Positions 1 through 8,304 of a stretch of DNA of 64,000 nt are shown here, piece after piece. The number at the start of each line of letters is the position of its first letter. Position 1 is the stretch's first letter. The position numbers and the translations under genes were made by a program. The notes beneath the pieces are model-generated. The model saw nothing but the letters and a program-made list of their open reading frames with translations. It ran no database searches and was not told the origin of the DNA. This DNA comes from Mesorhizobium prunaredense (GTDB lineage Bacteria; Pseudomonadota; Alphaproteobacteria; Rhizobiales; Rhizobiaceae): positions 158,173 through 222,172 of the forward strand of contig NZ_FTPD01000015.1 in NCBI RefSeq assembly GCF_900156895.1, in the 5' to 3' direction.

Positions 1-372
1 CAGGGAGCGTCCGTTCGCGGGGAACGAAGGGCAGGCGATGGCGAATGGGACGTCCAACGTATTGAGCAGGGCCTCGATCACGGGACCGATGTTGCCGGCG
101 GGCGTCGAATCGAAGGTTGAGCAGTATTTGAAGAAAAGCTGCTTCGCGCCGCCTGCTTGCAGCGCAGCCGCTGCTTTCAGTGTATCCGCGACGGCCAGAT
201 CGGCGGCGACGGTTCTGGACTTCAGCGCGACGACGACGGCGTCAGCGCCTCCGAAATTGAAACCCGGAGGCGGCGTGCCGATCGTCTGCAGGGTGCGCAT
301 GCCTCCTCGCGACAGCATGAGGGCAAGATCGGTTGCGCCCGTCAAATCGTCTGCGATTGCCCCGAGCAACAT
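1..372 (-). CDS. otnK: 3-oxo-tetronate kinase, N-terminal part (cut by window edge)
   Basis: Reading leftward from the ATG at 372 gives 124 codons without a stop, running off the window edge. The protein opens with MLLGAIADDLTG, the hallmark start of the DUF1537 four-carbon acid-sugar kinase family (OtnK), which phosphorylates 3-oxo-tetronates during threonate/erythronate breakdown. Further family-like segments are FKYCSTFDSTPAGNIGPV (about residues 79-96) and the stretch around FAIACPSFPANGRS near the cut. A GAGGGAG ribosome site lies about eight bases before the ATG. Only the substrate-binding N-domain is visible; the ATP-binding C-terminus would be outside. The family call is firm, the exact sugar substrate is inferred from the family. 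Confidence 0.85.
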   Translation of the reverse strand, partial: MLLGAIADDLTGATDLALMLSRGGMRTLQTIGTPPPGFNFGGADAVVVALKSRTVAADLAVADTLKAAAALQAGGAKQLFFKYCSTFDSTPAGNIGPVIEALLNTLDVPFAIACPSFPANGRSL

Positions 373-715
373 GAAACAATTCTCCCTCTTGGCCGGTCAG
401 GATGAAGTGTAGCTCCGCTACGGCGCCATGAAGTGCTGCCGAGGCATGGGCTCCCGCAACAATCAGCCTTCCTTGCGGCGGAAACCGCAGGAAATCTGGG
501 GGCGTCGCAAGCTGCGCAGGAGCCAAAATCCCTTGATAGCCGGCCGCCTCCTGGCCTGCCATGAGACGGGCCTGACAGCCGATTTCGTTTGCTCGCAATC
601 TGGACTCTCGCCGGATGCCGGCGATATTTGGTGCAAAATAGCGAAATGCCGCTGCAGTCAGTGCATTCTGCGGCACCGGTCGTCGATACTGCCTGTCATT
701 GATTGCGGCGGTCCC
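373..715. other. Intergenic region, divergent promoters
   Basis: About 340 bases between the leftward kinase gene and the rightward oxidase relic. An open frame on the minus strand crosses it (676 to 242), but it overlaps the kinase gene in another frame and resembles no family I know. I see no convincing operator or hairpin. It probably carries the kinase promoter. Confidence 0.4.
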
Positions 716-832
716 ATGTCCCCTTTAATCCACCACATCAGCAGCGATGAAACGCTCCCCAAGTCAGCGGACGTCGTGGTGATCGGCGGTGGGATTGTCG
801 GCGTTCCGCCAACTCAGCTTCCAGCAACTTGA
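716..832 (+). pseudogene. Truncated N-terminus of an FAD-dependent amine/amino-acid oxidase
   Basis: A 38-codon frame starts at ATG 716 and contains ADVVVIGGGIVGV, the Rossmann FAD-binding start of DAO-family oxidases. Its first 30 residues closely track the start of the intact oxidase gene at 20352 (both have PLIH, a serine-rich stretch, LP, then ADVVVIGGG(I/V)VGV). After VGV the frame runs into eight unrelated residues and a stop, so more than 90% of a normal gene of about 430 codons is missing. The stop overlaps the possible ATG at 832 of the next gene. I read this as the 5' stump of a second copy of the oxidase, removed by deletion. It could still act as a leader for the racemase-family gene. 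Confidence 0.65.
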
Positions 833-843
833 TGGAAAACCAC

Positions 844-1521
844 ATGCCAGACCAAACCACGAGCGCTTCCGCCAGAAAGCTGGCTTTCATCCACACGGTT
901 TCCGGCCTTGTTTCCGAGTTCGAGGGCCTCGCCAAAGAACATTTGCCCGACTGGAAGCCGTTCGCGATCCTCGACGAGAGCCTCCTGAGAAATACCATTG
1001 AGCGCGGGTCGCTATCCGATCTGACGAAACGAAGGCTTGGTACCTACGTATGGTCGGCAGTCGATGCCGGGGCAGATGCGATTGTCGTCACATGCTCGAC
1101 TCTCGGAGCGGCAGTCGATGCCATAGCGCCGCTTTGTCCTGTGCCGCTGTTCCGTATTGATGAAGGCATGGCCAAAGCCGCTGTCGAGCATGGAAACCGC
1201 ATAGGTGTCCTGGCGACCTTGTCGACAACGCTGGTGCCGACCGTGGAACTGCTGAAGCGCAAGGCATGCGAGGCGGGCAAGGATGTAGCGATCGACGATG
1301 TGCTGGTTGAGGGAGCGTTTCAGCTCCTCGCCGGCGGCGACGTCGAAGCCCATGACGCGCAAATCCGCCTAGCTCTCGAAGAGCTGTCGCAGAAGGTCGA
1401 TGTGGTCGTTTTTGCGCAGGCCTCGATGGCTCGTGCGGTGCGGGGCACGGTCCAAAAGCTTCCAGTCCTGACAAGCCCCGTCCTTGGGGTTGAAAACGTG
1501 AAACGGCGTTTAGAGCGGTGA
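844..1521 (+). CDS. Asp/Glu racemase superfamily protein with a single catalytic Cys
   Basis: A 225-residue protein of the Asp/Glu/hydantoin racemase fold. The first active-site loop is clear (VVTCSTLGAA, Cys at about residue 84). At the second active-site position, where two-cysteine racemases carry Cys, this protein reads FAQASMARAV (about 190-199), so the second Cys is replaced. Many proteins of this subfamily share that loop, and their reaction is unknown; a lyase, isomerase or decarboxylase acting on a small dicarboxylate or acid-sugar intermediate is as plausible as racemisation. ATG 844 is preceded by a weak GGAAA; ATG 832 is a possible alternative that would overlap the stop of the oxidase relic. 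Kinship to the acid-sugar kinase next door is by position only. Confidence 0.75.
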   Translation: MPDQTTSASARKLAFIHTVSGLVSEFEGLAKEHLPDWKPFAILDESLLRNTIERGSLSDLTKRRLGTYVWSAVDAGADAIVVTCSTLGAAVDAIAPLCPVPLFRIDEGMAKAAVEHGNRIGVLATLSTTLVPTVELLKRKACEAGKDVAIDDVLVEGAFQLLAGGDVEAHDAQIRLALEELSQKVDVVVFAQASMARAVRGTVQKLPVLTSPVLGVENVKRRLER

Positions 1522-1695
1522 GCGCCTGCAACTGATAATGGATCTCGCTTCTCGAGCCGACATCCCGGTTGCGCCTGAGAACTCGGCGACAGGCGCAGCG
1601 AGCCGCGCAGTCTTCACTCAACTGGTTAACGATCCGCCCTGCCTACAGGCATAGACGGCGCCAGCTGCGCCCTCTGCGCCTGGCGAAGATGTCGC

Positions 1696-3150
1696 CTAGA
1701 AATAGCCGAGGATGGATTTGACCTCGAGATACTCCAACATGCCTTCGATGCCATACTCGCGTCCGTTTCCGGACTGCTTGAAACCGCCAAACGGGGCGTT
1801 CGGATCCCAGGCCGGGTAGTTGAGATGAACCTGGCCGGCGCGAATCCGCGAGGCGACGTCCTTGACGGCGTCCATATCCTTGCCCTGCACATGGGCCCCC
1901 AGGCCGTAGACCGTATCGTTGGCGATAGTGACGGCCTCTTCGACTGTGTCGTAGGGGATGATGCACAGAACTGGGCCGAAGACCTCTTCCTGGGCAATGC
2001 GCATGCCTGTGCGCACGTCGGAAAAGATGGTCGGCTTCACATAGAACCCGACGCTCAGATCGTCCGCGCGACCCGACCCGCCGGTGAGGAGCCTGGCTCC
2101 CTCCGAAATGCCGACGCCGATCATGGTTTGGATGCGGTCGAACTGGGACCGGTTGGCGATTGCACCGTGAGTGGTGGCTTCCGAAAGAGGATCGCCGACG
2201 ATGATCTGGGCTGCGGCCCTCTTGGCGACTGCCTCGATCTCGGACAGCCGCTCGCGCGGCACGATCATACGCGTCGGCGCGCTGCATGACTGGCCGAGAT
2301 TGCGGAAGGCAGCGGCTACGCCCAGCGAAACGGCACGATCGAGATCGGCGTCGGGCAAAATCACGTTCGGCGACTTGCCGCCGAGCTCCTGTCCGACGCG
2401 CTTGACCGTCGGCGCGGCGGCCTGGGCCACCGCGATGCCGGCACGGGTGGAGCCGGTGATGGAGATCATGTCAACGGCCGGGTGGGAGGCGAGCCCCATA
2501 CCCACGCCTGGGCCGTCACCATTGACGAGGTTGAAGACACCGGCAGGGAAGCCGGCTTCCTCAATCGCCTCGGCGAACAGCAGGGCGTCCAAAGGAGAGA
2601 GCTCGCTTGGCTTCAGCACGACCGTGCAGCCTGCGGCGAGCGCCGGCGCAACCTTGGCGGTGATCTGGTAGAGTGGCCAGTTCCAGGGCGTGATCAGCGC
2701 GCAGACACCGATCGGTTCGTGGGTGACGGCGGTGTGGCCGCGCTGCTCGACGAAGGGGAAGGTTTTCAGGACATCGCGAGCGACCTGCACATGGGCGATC
2801 GCCAGCGGCACCTGCGCGGTGCGCGCATATCCGATCGCAGCGCCCATTTCGAGGCTCAAGCATTGCGCAAGCAGTTCATTGCGCGCTTCGAGCAGCGCCT
2901 GCAGGCGATCAAGCAGACCCGCGCGGTATTCCGGCCTGGTACGGCTCCAGGTGGCGAACCCCCGGCGGGCCGCTGAAACGGCCGCGTCCACGTCCGCGCT
3001 GTTTCCGAGCGGAAACCGGGCCACGACCTCTTCGGTGGCGGGATTCACGACGACGCCCTCGGCGGTGCCCTTCGGCTCGACCCATTGACCGTCGATGAAG
3101 AACTTGTCGAGGCGGCCGTTGCGGGACAGGTGTTCGAGGGGCGAAATCAT
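1696..3150 (-). CDS. NAD(P)-dependent aldehyde dehydrogenase
   Basis: A 484-residue ALDH superfamily enzyme that oxidises an aldehyde to the acid with NAD(P)+. Visible family features are ITPWNWPL (about 153-160), the lysine in VVLKPSE, the general-base Glu in QELGGKSPN (about 255), the catalytic Cys in NLGQSCSAPTR (about 289), and EEVFGPV with FGGFKQSG near the C-terminus. The start at 3150 was chosen over an upstream Met because its ATG overlaps the stop of the FAD oxidase gene as ATGA, pointing to coupled translation. It is the last gene of a minus-strand operon (GNAT, PLP enzyme, oxidase, ALDH). The likely job is to oxidise the aldehyde that the oxidase makes from an amine. The exact substrate is not readable from sequence. 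Confidence 0.93.
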   Translation of the reverse strand: MISPLEHLSRNGRLDKFFIDGQWVEPKGTAEGVVVNPATEEVVARFPLGNSADVDAAVSAARRGFATWSRTRPEYRAGLLDRLQALLEARNELLAQCLSLEMGAAIGYARTAQVPLAIAHVQVARDVLKTFPFVEQRGHTAVTHEPIGVCALITPWNWPLYQITAKVAPALAAGCTVVLKPSELSPLDALLFAEAIEEAGFPAGVFNLVNGDGPGVGMGLASHPAVDMISITGSTRAGIAVAQAAAPTVKRVGQELGGKSPNVILPDADLDRAVSLGVAAAFRNLGQSCSAPTRMIVPRERLSEIEAVAKRAAAQIIVGDPLSEATTHGAIANRSQFDRIQTMIGVGISEGARLLTGGSGRADDLSVGFYVKPTIFSDVRTGMRIAQEEVFGPVLCIIPYDTVEEAVTIANDTVYGLGAHVQGKDMDAVKDVASRIRAGQVHLNYPAWDPNAPFGGFKQSGNGREYGIEGMLEYLEVKSILGYF

Positions 3151-4421
3151 GTGACAAGGTCCTTCATACGGTAATAGGCACCGAGGATCGGCAGGAACCA
3201 TGGACGCCCGAAATATCCAGGGATCGCCGGCCAGTCGAAATCCTTCCAGGGGTTCAGGTCGGGACGCCCGTCCATAACATCGGCCATGATGCTGCCCATC
3301 AGCGTCGACATATGGGTGCCGTGGCCGCTATAGCCCATCGAGTAGTAGATTCCGTTGCGCTCCCCGGCGCGCGGCAGGCGGTCGCGGGTCATGTCGACCA
3401 TGCCGCCCCAGCAGTAATCGATGCGGATGTCGGCCAGTTCCGGATAGACCTCGACCATCGCCGCTTTCAGGATCCGGCCGCTCTTCTCGTCGGATTGCGG
3501 ATTGGACACTGCAAACCGGGCCCGCCCGCCGAACAGCATGCGATTGTCCGGCGTCAGCCGCCAGTAGACGACGAGATTGCGTGTGTCGACGACATTGCGT
3601 CGGGTTGGCATGAGGCGCTCGAGTTGCGAAGGCGACAGCGGTTCCGTCACGACCAGGAAGGCGCCGACCGGCACGATGCGGCGGCGGATCCATCCGAGCG
3701 GACCGACCTGGGAAATGCCGCTCGCCAGCAGGACCTGCCGCGCGACGATCTGGCCGCGCGGGGTCTCGACCTCATGCCCGTCGGCGACCTTGCGCAGAGC
3801 CATGACGGGGGCGTTTTCATAGACCTCTGCGCCACGCCGCGCCGCCGCGGTCGCCAGACCCCGGACGAAACGGCCGACATGCATGCTGGCGCTCTTGGGA
3901 AACAGCAGCCCGCCATAGTAGCGGTCGGTGCCGACTTCGCTTCGTACGTCGGCGCGCGCGATCATCCTCGTTCCGGGATCGACATCGGCGGCGAGCAGTT
4001 CCTGGCTGCGCGCCAGCATGTCGTAGTGCTCAGGCTTGGCGGCAAGCTTCAGCTTGCCGACCCGGGAGAAGCTGCAGTCGATCTTTTCTTCCTGCACCAA
4101 CCGCTCGACCATATCGACGCCGGCGTCGAAAGCCTTGTAGAGCGCGTTTGCGGCCGGCTTGCCGTGCTTGCCGGCCATGATCGCGTAGTTCTGGGCAAAA
4201 CCGTTGTTGCACATCCCGCCATTGCGGCCAGATGCGGCGTTGCCGATCGTTTCGGCCTCCAACAGTGCAACCCGGGCGCCCTTTTTGGCGAGGGCCAGCG
4301 CCGCGGAGGATCCGGTCAGGCCGCCGCCCACAACCGCCACATCGTAGTGGCCTTCGAGCGGTTTGGACGCGCCCTCATTGAACGGCTGAGAGGTATCCAG
4401 CCAATAAGATGTAAACTTCAT
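3147..4421 (-). CDS. FAD-dependent amine/amino-acid oxidase (DAO family, PuuB/OrdL-like)
   Basis: A 424-residue DAO-superfamily flavoprotein. The N-terminal Rossmann motif is DVAVVGGGLTGSSAALAL (about 27-44), followed by the ASGRNGGM segment common to PuuB-like gamma-glutamylputrescine oxidases and related enzymes. Near the C-terminus, YYSMGYSGHGTHMS is the second FAD contact. Such enzymes oxidise primary or secondary amines with O2 or an electron carrier, giving an aldehyde or keto acid. The partner aldehyde dehydrogenase starts inside this gene's stop codon (ATGA overlap), which supports an amine to aldehyde to acid sequence. Two more full paralogs lie at 13036 and 20352. Confidence 0.92.
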   Translation of the reverse strand: MKFTSYWLDTSQPFNEGASKPLEGHYDVAVVGGGLTGSSAALALAKKGARVALLEAETIGNAASGRNGGMCNNGFAQNYAIMAGKHGKPAANALYKAFDAGVDMVERLVQEEKIDCSFSRVGKLKLAAKPEHYDMLARSQELLAADVDPGTRMIARADVRSEVGTDRYYGGLLFPKSASMHVGRFVRGLATAAARRGAEVYENAPVMALRKVADGHEVETPRGQIVARQVLLASGISQVGPLGWIRRRIVPVGAFLVVTEPLSPSQLERLMPTRRNVVDTRNLVVYWRLTPDNRMLFGGRARFAVSNPQSDEKSGRILKAAMVEVYPELADIRIDYCWGGMVDMTRDRLPRAGERNGIYYSMGYSGHGTHMSTLMGSIMADVMDGRPDLNPWKDFDWPAIPGYFGRPWFLPILGAYYRMKDLVT

Positions 4422-4482
4422 GATTGCACCACCAGTGCGTCAGTTTGCATGGGCGCCATGCAAAGCGTTGCGATTGGAGCCC

Positions 4483-5652
4483 CTACCATCCGCGCATCCG
4501 CTCCCAATGTGCTTCGATCCGGGGACTGTCCCCGTTGACGACGCTGTAGAAGTGATGCTGGGCGGCCATCGCGCAGGCATGGTTGGGCAGAATCCGGACC
4601 CGAGCCCCGAGCGGCAAATCGGGCATGGACTTTCCAGAACCGGCACGAATGGCGAGGATACCGTGTTCCTGGCTGGCCTGCGCCACGATCACATCTTCAA
4701 GCACCCGCCCCTTTTCGTCGCAAACCACGCCGTAGCCCTGGTCGATCTGCTGGTTTGCGGTTCCGCGGTCGCGCGAAAGCGCCATCCACCCCGCGTCGAC
4801 CAGCACCCATCCCTTTTCCGGCTTGGTCCCGATCACGGTGGCCAACACGGAAATCGCGATATCGTCTATGGCACAGACCCCCACCCCGTGCTGGACGAGA
4901 TCGAAGAACATGTAGACCCCGGCGCGCAGCTCCATGACGCCTTCGAGGTTCTCGGCGAAGTGCGCCGTCGGCGTTGAGCCTAGGCTGACGATCGGGCAGG
5001 CATGGCCGTGAGAGCGCAAAGTTTCGGCGGCGCGCACGGTGGCCGAACGCTCGTCCTCGGCTGCCTTGACCAGTGCATCGGGCGTGCTCAAGCCATAGGA
5101 CTCGCCGGCATGGGCGAGGACGCCGACCAGGTTGGCGCCCGCTGCGACGATCCTGTTGGCCACCTCGAGCAGCTTGGGATCGTCCGGCTTCAGTCCGCCG
5201 CGATGGTCGTCGCAGTCCAGTTCGATGAAGACGGACGGCGCCACGCCGGTGGCTTCGCGCACACCGGCCAGGGCGTCGGCCTGCTCCACGGAATCGAGCA
5301 GCAGCTTCACATCAGCGCCGGTGCGGCGACAAAGCTCCATGGCGCGGACGGCCGAAGCCGGCGAAATGCCGACTGCATAGGTGATGTCTCGAAAGCCGTG
5401 GCCCGCGAAATACTTCGCCTCGGCGATGGTCGAGACCGTGATCGGGCCGGGTTCGCCGGGGAACACATGTCGGGCGACGTCGATGCTTTTGGCCGTCTTC
5501 ATATGCGGTCGCAGCACCACGCCCAGCTTTCTGGCATGATCGGCCAGACGCTGGATGTTGCGCTCGAGCCGCCCCCGGTCCAGAAGCAGCGACGGGGTGA
5601 TGAGGGCATCGATCGTTTGTGCCGCCTCACGGATATTTACATTTGTATCCAT
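4483..5652 (-). CDS. D-threonine aldolase / D-serine dehydratase-like PLP enzyme
   Basis: A 389-residue protein with an alanine-racemase-type N-terminal barrel and the DSD1-like C-terminal domain. The PLP lysine is in LRPHMKTAKS (Lys about 52), the zinc site is the LPNHACAMA motif (His about 358, Cys about 360), and MELRAGVYMF is another family block. Members cleave D-threonine-type beta-hydroxy D-amino acids to glycine plus aldehyde, or dehydrate D-serine or D-threo-3-hydroxyaspartate. Sequence alone cannot separate aldolase from dehydratase. It sits between the GNAT gene (19 bp upstream) and the FAD oxidase (61 bp downstream). An aldolase reaction would feed the aldehyde dehydrogenase encoded further on. 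Confidence 0.87.
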   Translation of the reverse strand: MDTNVNIREAAQTIDALITPSLLLDRGRLERNIQRLADHARKLGVVLRPHMKTAKSIDVARHVFPGEPGPITVSTIAEAKYFAGHGFRDITYAVGISPASAVRAMELCRRTGADVKLLLDSVEQADALAGVREATGVAPSVFIELDCDDHRGGLKPDDPKLLEVANRIVAAGANLVGVLAHAGESYGLSTPDALVKAAEDERSATVRAAETLRSHGHACPIVSLGSTPTAHFAENLEGVMELRAGVYMFFDLVQHGVGVCAIDDIAISVLATVIGTKPEKGWVLVDAGWMALSRDRGTANQQIDQGYGVVCDEKGRVLEDVIVAQASQEHGILAIRAGSGKSMPDLPLGARVRILPNHACAMAAQHHFYSVVNGDSPRIEAHWERMRGW

Positions 5653-5671
5653 CGCTTCCCTACCTCATTCC

Positions 5672-6538
5672 TTAACCGAACGACTGATTTGCCAGGGCAT
5701 ACATGCGGGCAGTCCCGGCGCAGATAGGCTGTCGCCCCTTGACCATCGCGATCACATCACCGACACGCGCGAGGCCCAGGCTATCCAGCCAGTCGCCCAA
5801 TCCGTGTTCGGCATAGACATCGATGCGCACGAATTGGCCGTGAAGCGTCGCAAGCTGGGCCAGGATCAGGAGACGCGCGTCTTGGGCGCTTTCAGCAGCA
5901 ACAGGGCCGACCACGTAGCCGCGGCCGAACCGCCTGGCGATGGCGTAGCCTGCAATACGCCCCGCGCGTTCGATGACCAAAACACTGCCCGCATCAGCGA
6001 GGCCAGCCACCATCGACGGCCGGGGCATGCCTGTGGCCCGTTCGTCGAAGGCCTGGATTGCCGCGAGGTCAGAGACCGTCGACTGACGGATGTCGTCGCG
6101 GGTACTCTGCGTCACGGCAACGGTCAGCGGGCCCTGGTGCTGAATCACCGTGCCCCAGGCATTGAATCCGCGTCGCTTGTAGAGCGCGAGCCCCTCTTCC
6201 GTCGAATTGAGCAGCACGTTGCGCCCGTCCGTGGCCTGAAGCAACCCGTCAAAAAGCCGGGAGCCGTTGCCACCGCCTTGCGCGGAGCCGGTGACTATGA
6301 TCATCCCGGCAGTGGCATAGGCCTGTCCGTAATTCCAGGACATGGCAGTGCCGATCACCTGTCCGGCCCGCTCAAGGACCAGGCCATTGCCGACCGCCAC
6401 GGCAAATTCCCAGTCCTCCTGGCGATAAGGCCAGCCCATCTCCTGCGACAGCTTCAGCGCGCCCGGCACGTGGCGGGTCTCGAATTTCATCAGCTCGGTC
6501 GGGGCGCTGACGATATCTCTGTCATGATCAACGGCCAT
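5672..6538 (-). CDS. Two-domain GNAT N-acetyltransferase (paralog 1 of 3)
   Basis: A 288-residue protein with an N-terminal GNAT domain (about 15-135) and a C-terminal second domain of the YitH/Acetyltransf_18 kind. Marks shared with the two paralogs at 24793 and 32796 are WPYRQEDWEFA near the N-terminus, the acetyl-CoA loop VTGSAQGGGNGSRL, YKRRGF, then FGRGYVVGPVAA in the second domain and a tail ending YALANQSFG. GNATs transfer acetyl from acetyl-CoA to an amine; the substrate here is unknown. It is the first gene of the operon leading into the DSD1-like enzyme, an FAD oxidase and an aldehyde dehydrogenase. It may acetylate a toxic amine or an intermediate of the same pathway. Confidence 0.88.
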   Translation of the reverse strand: MAVDHDRDIVSAPTELMKFETRHVPGALKLSQEMGWPYRQEDWEFAVAVGNGLVLERAGQVIGTAMSWNYGQAYATAGMIIVTGSAQGGGNGSRLFDGLLQATDGRNVLLNSTEEGLALYKRRGFNAWGTVIQHQGPLTVAVTQSTRDDIRQSTVSDLAAIQAFDERATGMPRPSMVAGLADAGSVLVIERAGRIAGYAIARRFGRGYVVGPVAAESAQDARLLILAQLATLHGQFVRIDVYAEHGLGDWLDSLGLARVGDVIAMVKGRQPICAGTARMYALANQSFG

Positions 6539-6786
6539 AAGTGCAACGCTGTCGCTTGATCCAAAGCCATATTGAAGTCGGACCTTAGAGTCGCGCCAGG
6601 CCGACAGTTTTCGCTGCCGTTTTGACCTTTGAATTCAGCCGGATCATTCGTTTTGAGCCGTCCGTCGGCATGCCATATGGCGCAAATCGGGCGAGGAACG
6701 CGGCAAGGCCACTCGGGCGTCGCTCAGGCGAGGTGCAATGCAGACCTCAGCGGCATCCTTCGGTCGCGGCACACACCTGACCAGCG

Positions 6787-8094
6787 TCAATGCAATTTGA
6801 GACGCGGACGGACAACGCGGTTGACATGGCCGACCAGGATAAGAGCCAGGCCCTTGATCCAGCCATGTATGGCCACCAGGTGCATGCGGTACAAAGACAC
6901 GTAGATCATCCTGGCCAGCCGCCCCTCGATCGCCATCCGCCCTCCGACGAGGTTTCCCATCAAGCTGCCGACGGTGGAAAACCGGCTCAACGACACTAGC
7001 GAACCCTTGTCCCGATAGACAAATGCCTCCGGCGTTTCCCCGGCAATCAAGTGAAGAATGTTGCGATAAGCGGTCGATGCCATCTGGTGGGCAGCCTGAG
7101 CTCGTGGCGGCACCGGGCCGCCCGCCCCGTCTGGCTTGAAAAAACAGCAATCGCCGATAGCGAAGATGCGCTCGTCCCGGCTCGTTTGGAGGGTGGGAAG
7201 GACGACAAGTTGCCTGCTGCGCGCCACCTCGAGTCCGTCGAGCTCTCCCAGAATATTTGCCCCCTGCACTCCTGCAGCCCAGACGCAAATATCGGCGTGT
7301 ATCTGCTCCCCGGTAGCAAACCTCAATCCCTTTTCCGTTGCTTCGGATACAGCTGTCTTTGCGAGCACCCGGACGCCGAGGGCCTCAAGTTCCTGATGCG
7401 CGGCCTTTGCTAAAGCATCCGGGAGAGCCGGAAGAATCCGCGGCCCGGCCTCTATCAAAGTGACCCTCAACCGGGTCTCGTCGAAGACTTCCAGGCCATA
7501 ATGTCTCAGAGATGATGCAGCATTGTAGAGTTCAGCAGCGAGTTCGACGCCTGTCGCGCCGCCACCTACGATAGCTATATCAACAAAGGCGTCGTCGCTT
7601 GGATCGGCTGACACTGTCCTGGAAACTCGAAGACAATGGTTCAACAACTTCAATCGAAAGCGATCCGCTTGATGACGGTCTTCGAGGAAAAGACAATGAT
7701 CCTTGACTCCGGGAGTGCCGAAGTCGTTTGAAACCGACCCGATTGCGATTACGAGGTAATCGTATCGGAGCCGATGTCGGCCAACCAGTTCCGACCCGTC
7801 ATCGTCGAAAATCGGCGCAACTGTGACCTGCCGCGCGGTGCGATCGATGGCCTCCAGCGACCCGTAGAAGAAGCGGTAGCCCCAACGGTGCCCGTGGCCG
7901 CGGTAGCCCACTTCGTCAAGATTTGCGTCGAGTGATCCGGCCGCAACCTCATGGAGGAGCGGCTTCCAGACATGGGTGTGGTTCCGCTCGACAAGAATGA
8001 TATCGAAATCCTTGCGGCCGAGCCGTGCTCCGAGCCGCCGCACGAGTTCAAGACCTCCAGCCCCGCCGCCAACGACGACTATTTGAGTCTTCAT
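6787..8094 (-). CDS. ndh: Type II NADH dehydrogenase (NDH-2)
   Basis: A 435-residue FAD/NAD(P)H disulfide-reductase-fold protein. It has the FAD motif IVVVGGGAGGLELVRRLG at the N-terminus and a second dinucleotide motif IAIVGGGATGVELAAEL near residue 165. The FAD/quinone-side blocks ICVWAAGVQG and IFAIGDCCFF, and an amphipathic C-terminus with YRMHLVAIHGWIKG, are typical of single-subunit NADH:quinone oxidoreductases. These enzymes pass electrons from NADH to quinone at the inner membrane face without pumping protons. ATG 8094 was chosen because it directly precedes the FAD motif; upstream Met codons would add an arginine-rich unlikely leader. It is a single gene, about 200 bp from the end of the threonine operon. 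Confidence 0.92.
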   Translation of the reverse strand: MKTQIVVVGGGAGGLELVRRLGARLGRKDFDIILVERNHTHVWKPLLHEVAAGSLDANLDEVGYRGHGHRWGYRFFYGSLEAIDRTARQVTVAPIFDDDGSELVGRHRLRYDYLVIAIGSVSNDFGTPGVKDHCLFLEDRHQADRFRLKLLNHCLRVSRTVSADPSDDAFVDIAIVGGGATGVELAAELYNAASSLRHYGLEVFDETRLRVTLIEAGPRILPALPDALAKAAHQELEALGVRVLAKTAVSEATEKGLRFATGEQIHADICVWAAGVQGANILGELDGLEVARSRQLVVLPTLQTSRDERIFAIGDCCFFKPDGAGGPVPPRAQAAHQMASTAYRNILHLIAGETPEAFVYRDKGSLVSLSRFSTVGSLMGNLVGGRMAIEGRLARMIYVSLYRMHLVAIHGWIKGLALILVGHVNRVVRPRLKLH

Positions 8095-8141
8095 TGCTGC
8101 TTGCCCGGTCCGTAGCGGAATGCCTCTCGACATGACCAACC

Positions 8142-8162
8142 GCCTGTCAGCGGCTGGCAGGC
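8142..8162. terminator. Hairpin between tdh and ndh
   Basis: GCCTGTCAGC and GCTGGCAGGC pair over ten positions (one G-U) around a single base. It lies downstream of the tdh operon and upstream of ndh, both leftward. There is no U-run after it, so it may be a weak terminator or a processing signal. Its core also occurs at 13030-13047 at the end of the oxidase gene. Confidence 0.35.
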
Positions 8163-8304
8163 CAGATGGCAATCAAGTCCTGGATTCGATAGCCCTGAAT
8201 GAAAAAGCAGCGTCATCATCGCCCTCACGAACTCAAAAATCGCGCTGTTCCCGGGCGTTCACGCCGCGAATGGCGAGCCCTGGAGTCCAGCCCCAAGGCC
8301 GCCC

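Noticed and set aside
242..676. Minus-strand frame of 144 codons over the kinase N-terminus
   Set aside because: It is out of frame with the OtnK N-terminus, which is well supported; I could not identify any domain in it.
3312..4538. Open frame of 408 codons on the plus strand
   Set aside because: It is antisense to the FAD oxidase gene, which carries all expected motifs.
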